Positions 1-7,974 of a stretch of DNA of 64,000 nucleotides are shown piece after piece. The position numbers and the translations under genes were made by a program. Where the stretch lies: the NCBI GenBank assembly GCA_934630705.1, contig CAKTWP010000009.1, positions 14,937 to 78,936 of the forward strand, given 5' to 3'. Numbering within the stretch: the first letter of the stretch is position 1; each line of letters begins with the position of its first letter. The DNA is from an uncultured Clostridia bacterium. GTDB lineage: Bacteria > Bacillota > Clostridia > Christensenellales > Aristaeellaceae. The notes under the pieces were generated by a model. That model was given only the letters and a program-made list of their open reading frames with translations. It was not told the DNA's origin and searched no databases.

Positions 1-1447
1 GATTACCGGCCAGCGCCCGCGCCAGCAGCAGCCGCTGCTGCTGCCCGCCGGAAAAATTCTGGCCCCGGGAAACCACCTCGGCCCCTACGCCGCCCTTTTC
101 CGCCACGAAGGCAGCCTGCGCATCCCGCAGCGCCTGATCCACCTGCGCCATGGAAATCTCCCGGCCCAGCTTCACGTTGTCCTCAACAGTGCCCCGGAAA
201 ATGGCGTCATTCTGGAATACCACGCCTACCTTCCGGCGCAGCTCCTCCAAAGGAATCTGCCGGATATCCCGGCCGTCAATGCGAATCTGCCCCCGATCCG
301 GGTCATACAGCCGCAGCAGCAGCTTAATCAGCGTGGATTTGCCTGCGCCCGTGGGGCCCAGAATGCCCAGCCGCTGGCCGCGCTGAAGGGAGAAGGAAAT
401 ATCGTGCACATCCGGTTCTTTCTTATTATAGGAGAAGGTCACATGGTCGAATTCCACATGGGGCGCACCGGCAATTGCCTTGCCCGCCTTGCCCGCCTGC
501 TGTTCTTCTTCCGCGTCCAGCACCTCCTGAATGCGCTGGGAGGAGGCCAGCGCCTTGGAATACATGGTGAGCACCCGGGTGATGGACAGCATGGCGTTAA
601 GGATAATGGTGAAGTAGGACAGGAAAGCGATAATATTGCCCGCGCCCGTCACCCCTGCGTCCACGCGCCGGGCGCCCACCGCCACCACCAGCACCAGCCC
701 CATATTCAGCAGAAACTGCATGGTGGGGCTATTGACGGCCATCACGGAGGCGGCCTTGGTTTCGCTGGAAGCCACGGCTTCGTTCACCTTTGCAAAACGC
801 TTTTTCTCATCCTCGGTTTTGGACAGGGCTTTGATGATGCGAATGCCCGTCATATTTTCCCGAACGATGCGAACCAGCGTATCCACGTTCTTTTGCAGCG
901 TTTCATACAGCGGCACGCCCTTCTTGGAAATGAACCACACAATCAGCGCCATAAACGGCAGCATGGCCACCAGCAGGGCGGAAAGGGTCGCGTCCAGGGT
1001 CATGGTAATGATAATGCCGCCGATAAGCAGAATGGGCGCGCGAATGCCGATGCGCTGCATCATGCCGATCATGCGATAGACATAATAGGTATCCGTGGTC
1101 ATGCGGGAGATCAGGGACGGAATGGTAAACCGGTCGATCTCCCGGGAGGTGAGATGGGTGATTTTGCCGAACAGATCGTGGCGGATCGTACGGGTACAGT
1201 CCCGGGCTACCGATGCGGCAACCCGGTTGGCCAGAATATTGCCCAGCCATGCCAGCAGGGAGCAAAGCAGCATCAGCCCGCCATACAGATATACCTTTTC
1301 CGGTGATTGCAGCGGGACGATATCATCCAGAATAAACGCCAGCAGCCACGGAATCAGCAGATCCATCAGCGTGCCCAGAAATTTGGCGGTCATCCCGCCC
1401 GTCACCTGACCCCCATAGGGCTTCAAATACCTCAGAATAAATTGCAC
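1..1447 (-). CDS. ABC exporter, fused membrane and ATPase domains (3' end outside window)
   Basis: Half-transporter of the MsbA/MdlB exporter type, expected to dimerise and export a drug, lipid or peptide across the membrane. Read on the minus strand, a GTG start at 1447 lies 6 bases after an AGGAGG box and the frame stays open to the window edge (482 codons). The first ~300 residues form a type-1 exporter membrane domain with several hydrophobic helices. The ATPase domain follows, with Walker A GPTGAGKST near residue 364 and the ABC signature NFSGGQQQR near 463. Walker B and the switch histidine lie beyond base 1, so the gene is cut by the window and not necessarily broken. Substrate cannot be told from the sequence. 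purB lies upstream on the same strand, 54 bp away. Confidence 0.9.
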   Translation of the reverse strand, partial: MQFILRYLKPYGGQVTGGMTAKFLGTLMDLLIPWLLAFILDDIVPLQSPEKVYLYGGLMLLCSLLAWLGNILANRVAASVARDCTRTIRHDLFGKITHLTSREIDRFTIPSLISRMTTDTYYVYRMIGMMQRIGIRAPILLIGGIIITMTLDATLSALLVAMLPFMALIVWFISKKGVPLYETLQKNVDTLVRIVRENMTGIRIIKALSKTEDEKKRFAKVNEAVASSETKAASVMAVNSPTMQFLLNMGLVLVVAVGARRVDAGVTGAGNIIAFLSYFTIILNAMLSITRVLTMYSKALASSQRIQEVLDAEEEQQAGKAGKAIAGAPHVEFDHVTFSYNKKEPDVHDISFSLQRGQRLGILGPTGAGKSTLIKLLLRLYDPDRGQIRIDGRDIRQIPLEELRRKVGVVFQNDAIFRGTVEDNVKLGREISMAQVDQALRDAQAAFVAEKGGVGAEVVSRGQNFSGGQQQRLLLARALAGN

Positions 1448-1501
1448 AGCCTGCCTCCTATGGAACAGCCCGCCGCTGCGCGGCAGGAAGAAAACAAACG
1501 C

Positions 1502-2941
1502 TTAGAGCTCGATGGCCTTGGCCTTCACCTGATCGCCCGCGTTTGCCAGCAGCAGCGGATCGATCTCGTTTTCCAGATACGCCCGCGTTTGCAGGGCGGC
1601 ACAGCCGATATAGTTTTCCGGATTCAGGGACGTGCGCAGAGCGTCCGCATCCAGATGGAAAGCCGGGTCCGCCGCGATGCGGTCAATCAGATCGCAGGGC
1701 TTTCCCTCCAGCTTCACCGCCGATGCGGCGGCCATGGAATGCACCCGGATTCTTTCATGCAGCTCCTGCCGGTCGCCGCCCTGGGCCACCGCGTCCATGA
1801 GGATGTTTTCCGTGGCCATGAAGGGCAGCTCTTCCCGGAAATGCTTTTCAATCACCTTTTCATACACCACCAGTCCCGATGCGATATTCAGATACAGCGC
1901 CAGAATCGCATCGCAGCAAAGGAAGCCCTCCGCCAGAGACAGCCGGCGATTGGCGCTGTCATCCAGCGTCCGCTCCAGCCATTGCTCAGAGGCAGTCATG
2001 GCGCTGTTCTGGGCGTTGGCAATCAGGAAGCGGCACAGGGCGGTCATCCGCTCGGCGCGCATGGGATTGCGCTTGTAGGCCATGGCCGAGGAGCCGATCT
2101 GATTCTTTTCAAAGGGCTCCTCCAGCTCTTTTTCATGAGCCAGCAGCCGCAGATCATTGGCGAATTTATGGGCGCTCTGGGCAATCTGGGCCAGGGCGTT
2201 CAGCGCCCGGGAATCCGTCTTGCGGGAATAGGTCTGGCCGGAAACGGGCACCGCTGAGGCGAAGCCCATCTTCTGCGCAATCATCTGATCCAGCGCCTGC
2301 ACCTTGCTCCAATCCCCTTCAAACAATTCCAGGAAGCTGGCCTGGGTGCCGGTGGTGCCCTTGCAGCCAAGGGGCTTCAGCGTGGCCAGGCAGAAATCGA
2401 TTTCTTCCAGATCCAGTGTCAAATCATGGAGCCAGAGGGTGGCCCGCTTGCCCACGGTGGTGGGCTGAGCCGGCTGAAAATGGGTATATCCCAGGGTGGG
2501 CAGGGCAGCGTAGCGATTCGCAAAATCCCGCAGTGCCCGGATCACCGCCAGCAGCCGGCCCCGGATCAGATGCAGCCCGTCCCGGAGGATCAGCACATCC
2601 GCGTTATCCCCCACATAGCAGCTGGTGGCCCCCAGATGGATAATGGGCCGGGCCAGGGGGCATTGATCCCCCCATGCGTGGATATGGGCCATCACATCAT
2701 GGCGCAGTTTTTTCTCATAAGCGGCGGCGGCGGCCAGATCCACATCCTCCGCATGCTCCTTCATCTGAGCAATCTGCGCATCGGTGATGGGCAGGCCCAG
2801 GGCCTGCTCACTCTCTGCCAGAATAATCCAGAGCTTGCGCCACAGGGTAAATTTATGCTGACTGGAGAATAAAAACTGCATTTCCTCGCTGGCATAGCGG
2901 GTGGAAAAAGGCGAAATATACCCTCTTTCTTCCTGGGCCAT
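1502..2941 (-). CDS. purB: adenylosuccinate lyase
   Basis: Cleaves SAICAR to AICAR and adenylosuccinate to AMP in purine synthesis, releasing fumarate; a cytosolic homotetramer. The protein of 479 residues has the fumarase/aspartase superfamily signature GSSAMAYKRNPMRAE at about residues 285-300 and the family segments LGATSCYVGDNAD and THFQPAQPTT. Length is normal for the family. The start at 2941 is preferred over an in-frame ATG 33 bases upstream because AGGAGG sits 9 bases before it and the extra residues (MNMNHVRRRRT) are not family-like. A promoter with a perfect TATAAT lies just upstream. Housekeeping gene, standing apart from other purine genes here. Confidence 0.95.
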   Translation of the reverse strand: MAQEERGYISPFSTRYASEEMQFLFSSQHKFTLWRKLWIILAESEQALGLPITDAQIAQMKEHAEDVDLAAAAAYEKKLRHDVMAHIHAWGDQCPLARPIIHLGATSCYVGDNADVLILRDGLHLIRGRLLAVIRALRDFANRYAALPTLGYTHFQPAQPTTVGKRATLWLHDLTLDLEEIDFCLATLKPLGCKGTTGTQASFLELFEGDWSKVQALDQMIAQKMGFASAVPVSGQTYSRKTDSRALNALAQIAQSAHKFANDLRLLAHEKELEEPFEKNQIGSSAMAYKRNPMRAERMTALCRFLIANAQNSAMTASEQWLERTLDDSANRRLSLAEGFLCCDAILALYLNIASGLVVYEKVIEKHFREELPFMATENILMDAVAQGGDRQELHERIRVHSMAAASAVKLEGKPCDLIDRIAADPAFHLDADALRTSLNPENYIGCAALQTRAYLENEIDPLLLANAGDQVKAKAIEL

Positions 2942-2979
2942 GGTTCGACGCCTCCTGACATGATTCATATTCATTCTAT

Positions 2980-3008
2980 ATTATACATGAAAAATCGCCC
3001 GGCTGCAA
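2980..3008 (-). promoter_or_regulatory. putative sigma-A promoter of purB
   Basis: On the minus strand a -10 TATAAT (2980-2985) is preceded, after 17 bases, by a weak -35 TTGCAG (3003-3008). The -35 overlaps the right arm of the neighbouring terminator hairpin, so end of one unit and start of the next share sequence. Inferred from consensus only. Confidence 0.55.
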
Positions 3009-3020
3009 TTGCAACCGGGC
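2988..3020 (-). terminator. intrinsic terminator after the 69-residue small gene
   Basis: The 24-base inverted repeat 2997-3020 (GCCCGG arms, TGCAA/TTGCA core, one mismatch) is followed on the minus strand by GATTTTTCA. It lies between the small gene's stop codon at 3048 and the purB promoter. Confidence 0.6.
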
Positions 3021-3047
3021 CTTGAAACCAAAAAAGAGCTGCCGGGA

Positions 3048-3257
3048 TTAGGCGGGCCAGTCCCGCTTGGATTCGATGGCAACGACGCGTTCCTTTTCCA
3101 GTTCGCGTTTACGCGCTTTCCACAGCCGCCGCTGATAGACGTCCATCCGCCTGCTCAGCCGCAGCGCCAGCGCTTCGTTTCCCTCCTCGTATGCCTTGCA
3201 GAGCCGGGCCCGGAGCATAAATAACCGATATTCCTGCCGAAAAAGTTGTTTTTCCAT
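3048..3257 (-). CDS. small charged protein of unknown function (69 aa)
   Basis: Not recognised. The 69 residues are mostly Arg, Lys, Glu and Leu and are predicted to be helical throughout; there is no signal peptide, membrane segment or cysteine pair. An AGGAGG box lies 11 bases before the ATG, a promoter is placed about 70 bases upstream, and a terminator follows, so it looks like a real single-gene transcription unit. A longer overlapping frame (3109-3354) has no such signals and was not chosen. The charge pattern could suit an RNA- or protein-binding helical hairpin, but that is a guess. Confidence 0.6.
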   Translation of the reverse strand: MEKQLFRQEYRLFMLRARLCKAYEEGNEALALRLSRRMDVYQRRLWKARKRELEKERVVAIESKRDWPA

Positions 3258-3325
3258 AGTGCTCGTTTCCTCCTGTTTCCTGCGAATTTTCCGGGCTTTT
3301 CTGCGGATTTCCCATCCGCACCCTT

Positions 3326-3354
3326 AGCATACGCCGTCGAAGGAACCTTTTCAA
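3326..3354 (-). promoter_or_regulatory. putative sigma-A promoter of the 69-residue gene
   Basis: Minus strand -35 TTGAAA (3349-3354), 17-base spacer, -10 TATGCT (3326-3331). Both boxes match the vegetative consensus well. The sequence from 3360 to 3510 holds no gene that I can see. Confidence 0.55.
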
Positions 3355-3510
3355 TGAGAGAATTTGTCGTTTCTTGTCATTTTCCGCTCATTTCGTTCGA
3401 CAGGATTTGACATGCGGCATTTTGAAGTAATAAGCGGTTTCAATTATTCCGTTTTATTCATTCCGGACATCCGATGCAAACAGCTGTCAAGCCATCAACG
3501 CATTGCTGCC

Positions 3511-4104
3511 TTACTTCGTTTCCCTTTTTTCGCCACGCACGCCGATGCACCGGGCGGGCACACCGGCCATAATGCTGTAAGGCGGCACATCCCTGGTGAC
3601 CACCGCGCCGGCGGCCAGCACGCTCCCGCGGCCGATGGTCACCCCCGCCATGATGTTCACCCGGGACGCCACCCACACATCGTCCTCGATCACGATGGGC
3701 GCGTAATTCATGCCCTGCTTGCGGATGGGCGTATTCGGATCATCAAACCGATGATTGGCGGAAACCATCATGCAATGGGCCGCAATGCGCACGTTATTGC
3801 CGATGGTGATCGGGGCCTGGGGATAGCCACAAAGCACCGTGTACATCTGCACTGATGCGTTCTCCCCAATGGTCACGCTGCCCTGCACGCAGGCCCCGGC
3901 GGCCACGCTGCTGCCCGCGCCGATATGAATTTCTCCCTGCCGGGCGCAGATTTTTGCTTCCGGGCTGATGGGGCAGCCCGGATGAATGAACACGTTTTTC
4001 CGGCGATTGGCCAGCCAGCGTCCCACCTTGGTGGAAAAGCGCCTGCCCCGGGTATCCTGGGTGGGCATACTCATGCCGCCCTCTAAAATGGTCCAGATGC
4101 TCAT
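3511..4104 (-). CDS. hexapeptide-repeat O-acyltransferase
   Basis: Member of the left-handed beta-helix acyltransferases (maltose/galactoside acetyltransferase and WbbJ-like group), which move an acetyl group from acetyl-CoA to a sugar or similar hydroxyl. The 197 residues carry repeated [LIV]-G-x4 turns (ITIGNNVRI, VTIGRGSVLAAGAVV), the loop NHRFDD with the likely catalytic histidine near residue 117, and the family ending IMAGVPAR. The ATG overlaps the stop of the upstream propeller gene by four bases and has a GGAGGAGG box about 10 bases before it, so the pair is translationally coupled. The context suggests modification of an acidic sugar product, but the acceptor is unknown. Confidence 0.82.
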   Translation of the reverse strand: MSIWTILEGGMSMPTQDTRGRRFSTKVGRWLANRRKNVFIHPGCPISPEAKICARQGEIHIGAGSSVAAGACVQGSVTIGENASVQMYTVLCGYPQAPITIGNNVRIAAHCMMVSANHRFDDPNTPIRKQGMNYAPIVIEDDVWVASRVNIMAGVTIGRGSVLAAGAVVTRDVPPYSIMAGVPARCIGVRGEKRETK

Positions 4105-5303
4105 GGGCGCAGAACCTCCTCCGGGATTTCCATCCGCACCAGCTGCGACAGCCCCCGCGCATCCATCCGGTTCAGCCAGATTCCCTTGCCATCCCGGGTG
4201 AACACCGGGTGATTATCCACATGGCTGGGATTCCGCCCCGGCTCCGGCGTGCCCACAGCCTCCGGCTCCTGCAGCGCCCAGACCACCCGGTCCTCCCGCA
4301 GATCAATCAGGCGGATCTGATCCGTTTCCCCCTGATACCGATCCGTCAACACCAGATGGGGCAAAGTAGGATGCCGGGAGGGATGGCCGCCGCCGTGGGT
4401 GGTCAGCGACAGCGGCCGGTAATCCGTGCCATCATCTCCCACCTCCATCAGGCACAGCTCCTGACACCCTTGCGGGAAGCCATAGCCGATAAGATGGCGG
4501 CTGTCGGGCTGATAAGACCAATGCACGCCCTTGTTCTCTTCGCATTGCTCCCGGGCCAGATGCACGTTGGTCAGGTCTGCATTGGCGGTAAGAATATACA
4601 TAATCCGCGGCTCACCCCGGCGGCGATCCACGCAATGATTGCCGAAATGGAACATGCATTTTTTCCCGTCCGGGCTCCAGCGCAGGCAATAGGCCATCAG
4701 CGTCAGCCCATCGCCGGTTTTCCGCTTCTGCTCCGCTTCCCATGCATCCAGCCGGGGATCCTGCACCATGTCCCGCAGCTGAGCCACTCTCAGGGCCAGG
4801 CGGCTTTCCCGCCGGTCAAAATCATAGGTAAACAGCCCGTGGCGATCCCGCTCCCCAAAGGGCACCGGCGCGCGATCAGGATAAAAATGGGTGTCGCCAT
4901 AGCCGGCGGCATACAGCATGCCCAGCAGCCCGGAGGTCACCGGCCCATCGCCCGTGGGCGCGCCCTCCATATCCGCCCCCTCCAGACGTACTTCCCGGCC
5001 CGTGGCAATCTCACGGCGGGTAACGGCGGGACGGTCGTAGGCCCCGCCGGACTGATAATACACGTATTTTCCGTCCGGGCTCCAGCTTTGCCACAGGCCT
5101 GTATGCCAGAAGTTTCGATCCAGCGGCACGCCGCCGAATTTGTCCAGCAGGCGGCCCTCTCCATCCATGATGGCCACATAGGCCTTGCCCTCGTCCAGAT
5201 TGGCTGCGCCCAGCAGCACCCGGCCCGATCCGTCCGGCGCTTCGGGGCACACCGTATAATAAGACAGCAGGCACCAATGATCCTTTACCTGAAACACCTG
5301 CAT
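4101..5303 (-). CDS. beta-propeller protein, oligogalacturonate lyase-like (PL22)
   Basis: A 400-residue protein made of WD/TolB-like blades (SWSPDGKYVYY, RWSPDGKKCMF, VFTRDGKGIWL) without a signal peptide. The order of blades and the histidine-rich segments THGGGHPSRHP (about residue 305) and NPSHVDNHPVFT (about 362) resemble family PL22 oligogalacturonate lyases, which split unsaturated di- and trigalacturonate in the cytoplasm using a Mn-binding His/Gln cluster. The match is by fold and motif only; the metal ligands were not verified by alignment. Coupled by a 4-base overlap to the acyltransferase. A GGGGGAG box precedes the ATG. A generic TolB-like propeller of other function remains possible. 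Confidence 0.7.
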   Translation of the reverse strand: MQVFQVKDHWCLLSYYTVCPEAPDGSGRVLLGAANLDEGKAYVAIMDGEGRLLDKFGGVPLDRNFWHTGLWQSWSPDGKYVYYQSGGAYDRPAVTRREIATGREVRLEGADMEGAPTGDGPVTSGLLGMLYAAGYGDTHFYPDRAPVPFGERDRHGLFTYDFDRRESRLALRVAQLRDMVQDPRLDAWEAEQKRKTGDGLTLMAYCLRWSPDGKKCMFHFGNHCVDRRRGEPRIMYILTANADLTNVHLAREQCEENKGVHWSYQPDSRHLIGYGFPQGCQELCLMEVGDDGTDYRPLSLTTHGGGHPSRHPTLPHLVLTDRYQGETDQIRLIDLREDRVVWALQEPEAVGTPEPGRNPSHVDNHPVFTRDGKGIWLNRMDARGLSQLVRMEIPEEVLRP

Positions 5304-5535
5304 TTTTGCCGCTCCCCCTTTTTCTTTGGTTTTCGCTGTTTCAGGGTTTCGATTTCGATTTCGGAAAACCCTGCCCCGAAACGTTCACAATTATGAATTG
5401 CCGCCGGGTTTCCCCCGCTTTTCTCTTGCGAAGGCGCGGGGTTTATGATACGCTGAGATGGGAAAAAAGCTGCGTTCGCCGCCCCGGGAAAGCGTCCGGG
5501 CGGAAAATATTGCAAATTCAGAGGAGGACATCATC
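5304..5535. promoter_or_regulatory. divergent promoter region
   Basis: 232 bases separate the divergent propeller and dehydrogenase genes. It holds a tandem TTTCGAT repeat (about 5346-5364), a -10-like TATGAT on the plus strand at 5444-5449, and a CCGGG/CCCGG hairpin in the plus-strand leader just upstream of the ribosome binding site. A site for the IclR regulator encoded downstream could lie here; none was identified. Confidence 0.4.
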
Positions 5536-6903
5536 ATGAGCTATCAGCTTTCTTACGATGCGGACAGCCGTCTCATCATCTCCGGCATTGAATGCGACTG
5601 CCCCTGCGAGCATAACAAGCCGCAGCAGGACATCTACGTGGGCAACGGCATTGTGAACAACATTGCCAAATACATCCGCAAGCGGGGCCTGGGCGCCAAG
5701 TGCGTGCTGGTGGCGGACAATATCACCTGGGATGTGGCCGGCCGCAAGGTGCGTGACCTGCTGGCGGCGGATGGATTTGAAGTGGTCCCCTGCGTAATCC
5801 GTCGGGACGGCCCCATGGATCCGGATGAAAGCGCCGTGGGCGAAGCGCTGCTGGCCATTAAGCCGGACACGGAGTTTCTGGTCTCGGTGGGCTCCGGCTC
5901 CATTACGGATACCACCCGCGTAGTGGCCAAGCGCACAGGGCTGCCCCAGGTCTGCGTGGGCACCGCTGCTTCCATGGACGGCTACACCTCCGTGGTCTGC
6001 CCCCTGATTCTCCATGGCGTAAAGATTCACCGGGATGGCAAATGCCCGGAGATCATCCTGTGCGATATCGACATTATCAAGACCGCGCCCATGGACATGG
6101 TCTGCTCCGGCGTGGGCGATGTGCTGGGCAAGTTCATTGCCAAGGCGGACTGGATCATCGGCAACATCATCAACGACGAGCCCTATTGCCCCACCTGCGG
6201 CCAGATCGTTACCGATGCGGTAAACAAGCTGATCGACAACGTGGATGAGATCAAGAGCCGCTCGGACAAGGGCATGAAGATTCTTATTGAAGCGCTGCTG
6301 CTGGCGGGCATGACCATTATGATTATCGGCAACACCCGGGCTGTGGCCTCCGTGGAGCATAATATCGCCCATTACTGGGAAATGATGCAGCTGATTCACG
6401 GCCATAAGCCCCCGCAGCACGGCGCGTCCGTGGGCGTGGCCACGCTGCTTGTCTGGCCCCTGTTCACCCGCTTTGCCAAAGAGGATTTGAGCAGGCTGGA
6501 TCTGGAAAAGATCAAGGCCAACCGCATCAGCCGGGAGGACCGGGTGAAATGGATGCTGTATGCCTATGAGGAAGAAGCCGCCACGTCCATCATGGGGGAT
6601 AATGAAGGCGATTTCCTGCCCTGGGAGGAGCAGGAGCGCCGCATTCGCCGGGCGCAGGAGCGCTTTGCGGAAATCAAGGCCTGCATTGATGATCTGCCGC
6701 CCTTTGAAAAGGTGTATGGCACCATGGCGCGGCTGGGCGCGCAGCTGACGGCCGCAGATTGCGGCGTGGATCAGCATCTGCTGAACGTGTCCATGTACTG
6801 CGCCAAGGATTACCGCACCCGCTACACCCTGTTCAAGACGCTGGATGAATGCGGGCTGCTGGACGAATATTTGAAGGATTATCCCAAGGATTGGGAGAAA
6901 TAA
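5536..6903 (+). CDS. sn-glycerol-1-phosphate dehydrogenase, AraM/EgsA type
   Basis: Reduces dihydroxyacetone phosphate to sn-glycerol-1-phosphate with NAD(P)H. The 455-residue protein belongs to the iron/nickel-type dehydroquinate-synthase-like fold: GSGSITDTTRVVAKRTG near residue 115 binds the dinucleotide, GTAASMDGYTS follows, and the metal ligands are likely in SGVGDVLGK, EHNIAHYWE and HGHKPPQHG. The start at 5536 is set by GAGGAGG 9 bases upstream; an upstream in-frame ATG at 5458 has no such site. In bacteria this family (B. subtilis AraM) often sits among sugar genes. The IclR gene follows after 38 bp, suggesting one operon. The longer C-terminal half may carry a lineage-specific insertion around residues 340-400. 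Confidence 0.85.
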   Translation: MSYQLSYDADSRLIISGIECDCPCEHNKPQQDIYVGNGIVNNIAKYIRKRGLGAKCVLVADNITWDVAGRKVRDLLAADGFEVVPCVIRRDGPMDPDESAVGEALLAIKPDTEFLVSVGSGSITDTTRVVAKRTGLPQVCVGTAASMDGYTSVVCPLILHGVKIHRDGKCPEIILCDIDIIKTAPMDMVCSGVGDVLGKFIAKADWIIGNIINDEPYCPTCGQIVTDAVNKLIDNVDEIKSRSDKGMKILIEALLLAGMTIMIIGNTRAVASVEHNIAHYWEMMQLIHGHKPPQHGASVGVATLLVWPLFTRFAKEDLSRLDLEKIKANRISREDRVKWMLYAYEEEAATSIMGDNEGDFLPWEEQERRIRRAQERFAEIKACIDDLPPFEKVYGTMARLGAQLTAADCGVDQHLLNVSMYCAKDYRTRYTLFKTLDECGLLDEYLKDYPKDWEK

Positions 6904-6941
6904 ACCGCAAAGCCGTTCGCGCGGGAAAAGGAGGGAAAACC

Positions 6942-7712
6942 ATGGCGGATGTGCCCAATCGCACCCTGGGCCGGGGACTGAAAATGCTGGAGCTGCTCTC
7001 CCGGCATCCCGAGGGGCTGGCGCTGTTCGAGCTGGCTCAGATGCTGGAGCTGCCCAGGAGCACGGCCTTTAACCTGGCCCGCACGCTCACCGATCTGGAT
7101 TACACCTTCTTCAACGCCGAAACCAATCGCTACACCCTGGGGCTGCGCATGTTCGAGGTGGGCAGCGCAGCCATCCAGCGGATTGACATCCTGTCGGTGA
7201 TCCGCAGCTGCATGACGGAAATCTATCAGCAGATCAACGAAACCATGCATCTGGGCATCCGTTCGGATTTGGACGTGCTGTATATCGACAAGATCGAATC
7301 CACCCGTTCCATCCGCATGACCAGCTATGTGGGCCGGCGCACGCCCATGTATTGCACGGCGCTGGGGAAGGCCATTCTGGCCGGAATGAATGAGGATCTG
7401 GTGCGGGCGCTGTATCGCCAGAATCCCTTCACCGCCCTTACCGAGCATACCACCGCCTCCCGTCAGGAGCTGATGCAGCAGCTGGCGGTAATCCGTCAGC
7501 GGGGCTATGCCACCGAGCGGGATGAGTCCGTTCAGGGCGTGAGCTGCGCGGCGGTGGCACTGCCAGATCAATCCGGCCAGCCCATGTATGCCATCAGCGT
7601 GTCCGTGCCCTCCTATCGGGTGGAGGATGCAGACATCCACCGCTATGGCCGCATGCTGCTGGACGCCCGCGCCAAGATCGAGCGCTTTTCCCGGGCGGCG
7701 GGGGTTATCTGA
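6942..7712 (+). CDS. IclR-family transcription regulator (KdgR-like)
   Basis: A DNA-binding repressor or activator that senses a small acid or sugar derivative. Residues 1-65 form the winged helix (LGRGLKMLELLSRHPEGLAL, LPRSTAFNLARTL) and residues ~75-250 the IclR effector domain, with the family segments YIDKIESTRSIRM, PMYCTALGKAILA, GYATERDESVQGVSCAAVA and the closing dimer helix. 256 residues is the normal size. The ATG at 6942 has AAGGAGGG 8 bases before it. It is co-transcribed with the dehydrogenase and flanked by uronate-type lyase genes on both sides, so a KdgR-like role over acidic-sugar genes is likely by context; the ligand is not visible in the sequence. Confidence 0.87.
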   Translation: MADVPNRTLGRGLKMLELLSRHPEGLALFELAQMLELPRSTAFNLARTLTDLDYTFFNAETNRYTLGLRMFEVGSAAIQRIDILSVIRSCMTEIYQQINETMHLGIRSDLDVLYIDKIESTRSIRMTSYVGRRTPMYCTALGKAILAGMNEDLVRALYRQNPFTALTEHTTASRQELMQQLAVIRQRGYATERDESVQGVSCAAVALPDQSGQPMYAISVSVPSYRVEDADIHRYGRMLLDARAKIERFSRAAGVI

Positions 7713-7732
7713 AAAAGCAGAGAAAAATTTAT

Positions 7733-7767
7733 GCGGGGGCACTTTTGCGTCAAAAGTGCTCCCTCGC
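7733..7767 (+). terminator. hairpin after the IclR gene
   Basis: Near-perfect stem 7733-7747 / 7751-7767 around a CGT loop, with CACTTTTG pairing to CAAAAGTG. It lies 20 bases after the stop codon. No clear U-tract follows, so termination efficiency is uncertain. Its core resembles hairpins at 7922, 23612 and 31467. Confidence 0.5.
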
Positions 7768-7817
7768 GCTTCCCTGAAAACCGGCTGGGATAAAAACAAC
7801 GCCGTGCATCATCTGCA

Positions 7818-7873
7818 ATGCGCCCCAGAGGGAAGAAGAAAACGCCTATCCGTTTTTCCCATCTGGGGCGCAT
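7818..7873. repeat. inverted repeat with GCGCCCC arms
   Basis: Arms 7818-7829 and 7862-7873 are perfect 12-base inverted repeats (ATGCGCCCCAGA and its complement) around a 32-base loop that itself pairs GGGAA with TTCCC. Lies between convergent genes. A similar element is at 43911-43969. Confidence 0.6.
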
Positions 7874-7921
7874 TATTATCGGAATAAATACGAAAATTCC
7901 CTATGACTTTCTTGGGAGAGC

Positions 7922-7959
7922 GCGGGAGGTGTTCTTTGGCTGCAAAGAACACCTCCCGC
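7922..7959. terminator. 17-bp perfect hairpin between convergent genes
   Basis: Arms 7922-7938 and 7943-7959 match over 17 bases with a GCTG loop; AATTTTCTTCC follows on the plus strand. It can act for both the IclR gene and the heparinase-family gene that ends at 7975. Confidence 0.65.
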
Positions 7960-7974
7960 AATTTTCTTCCCCAG

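Noticed and set aside
3400..3450. Plus-strand TTGACA near 3407 as a promoter
   Set aside because: No good -10 at 16-18 bases and no plus-strand gene downstream.
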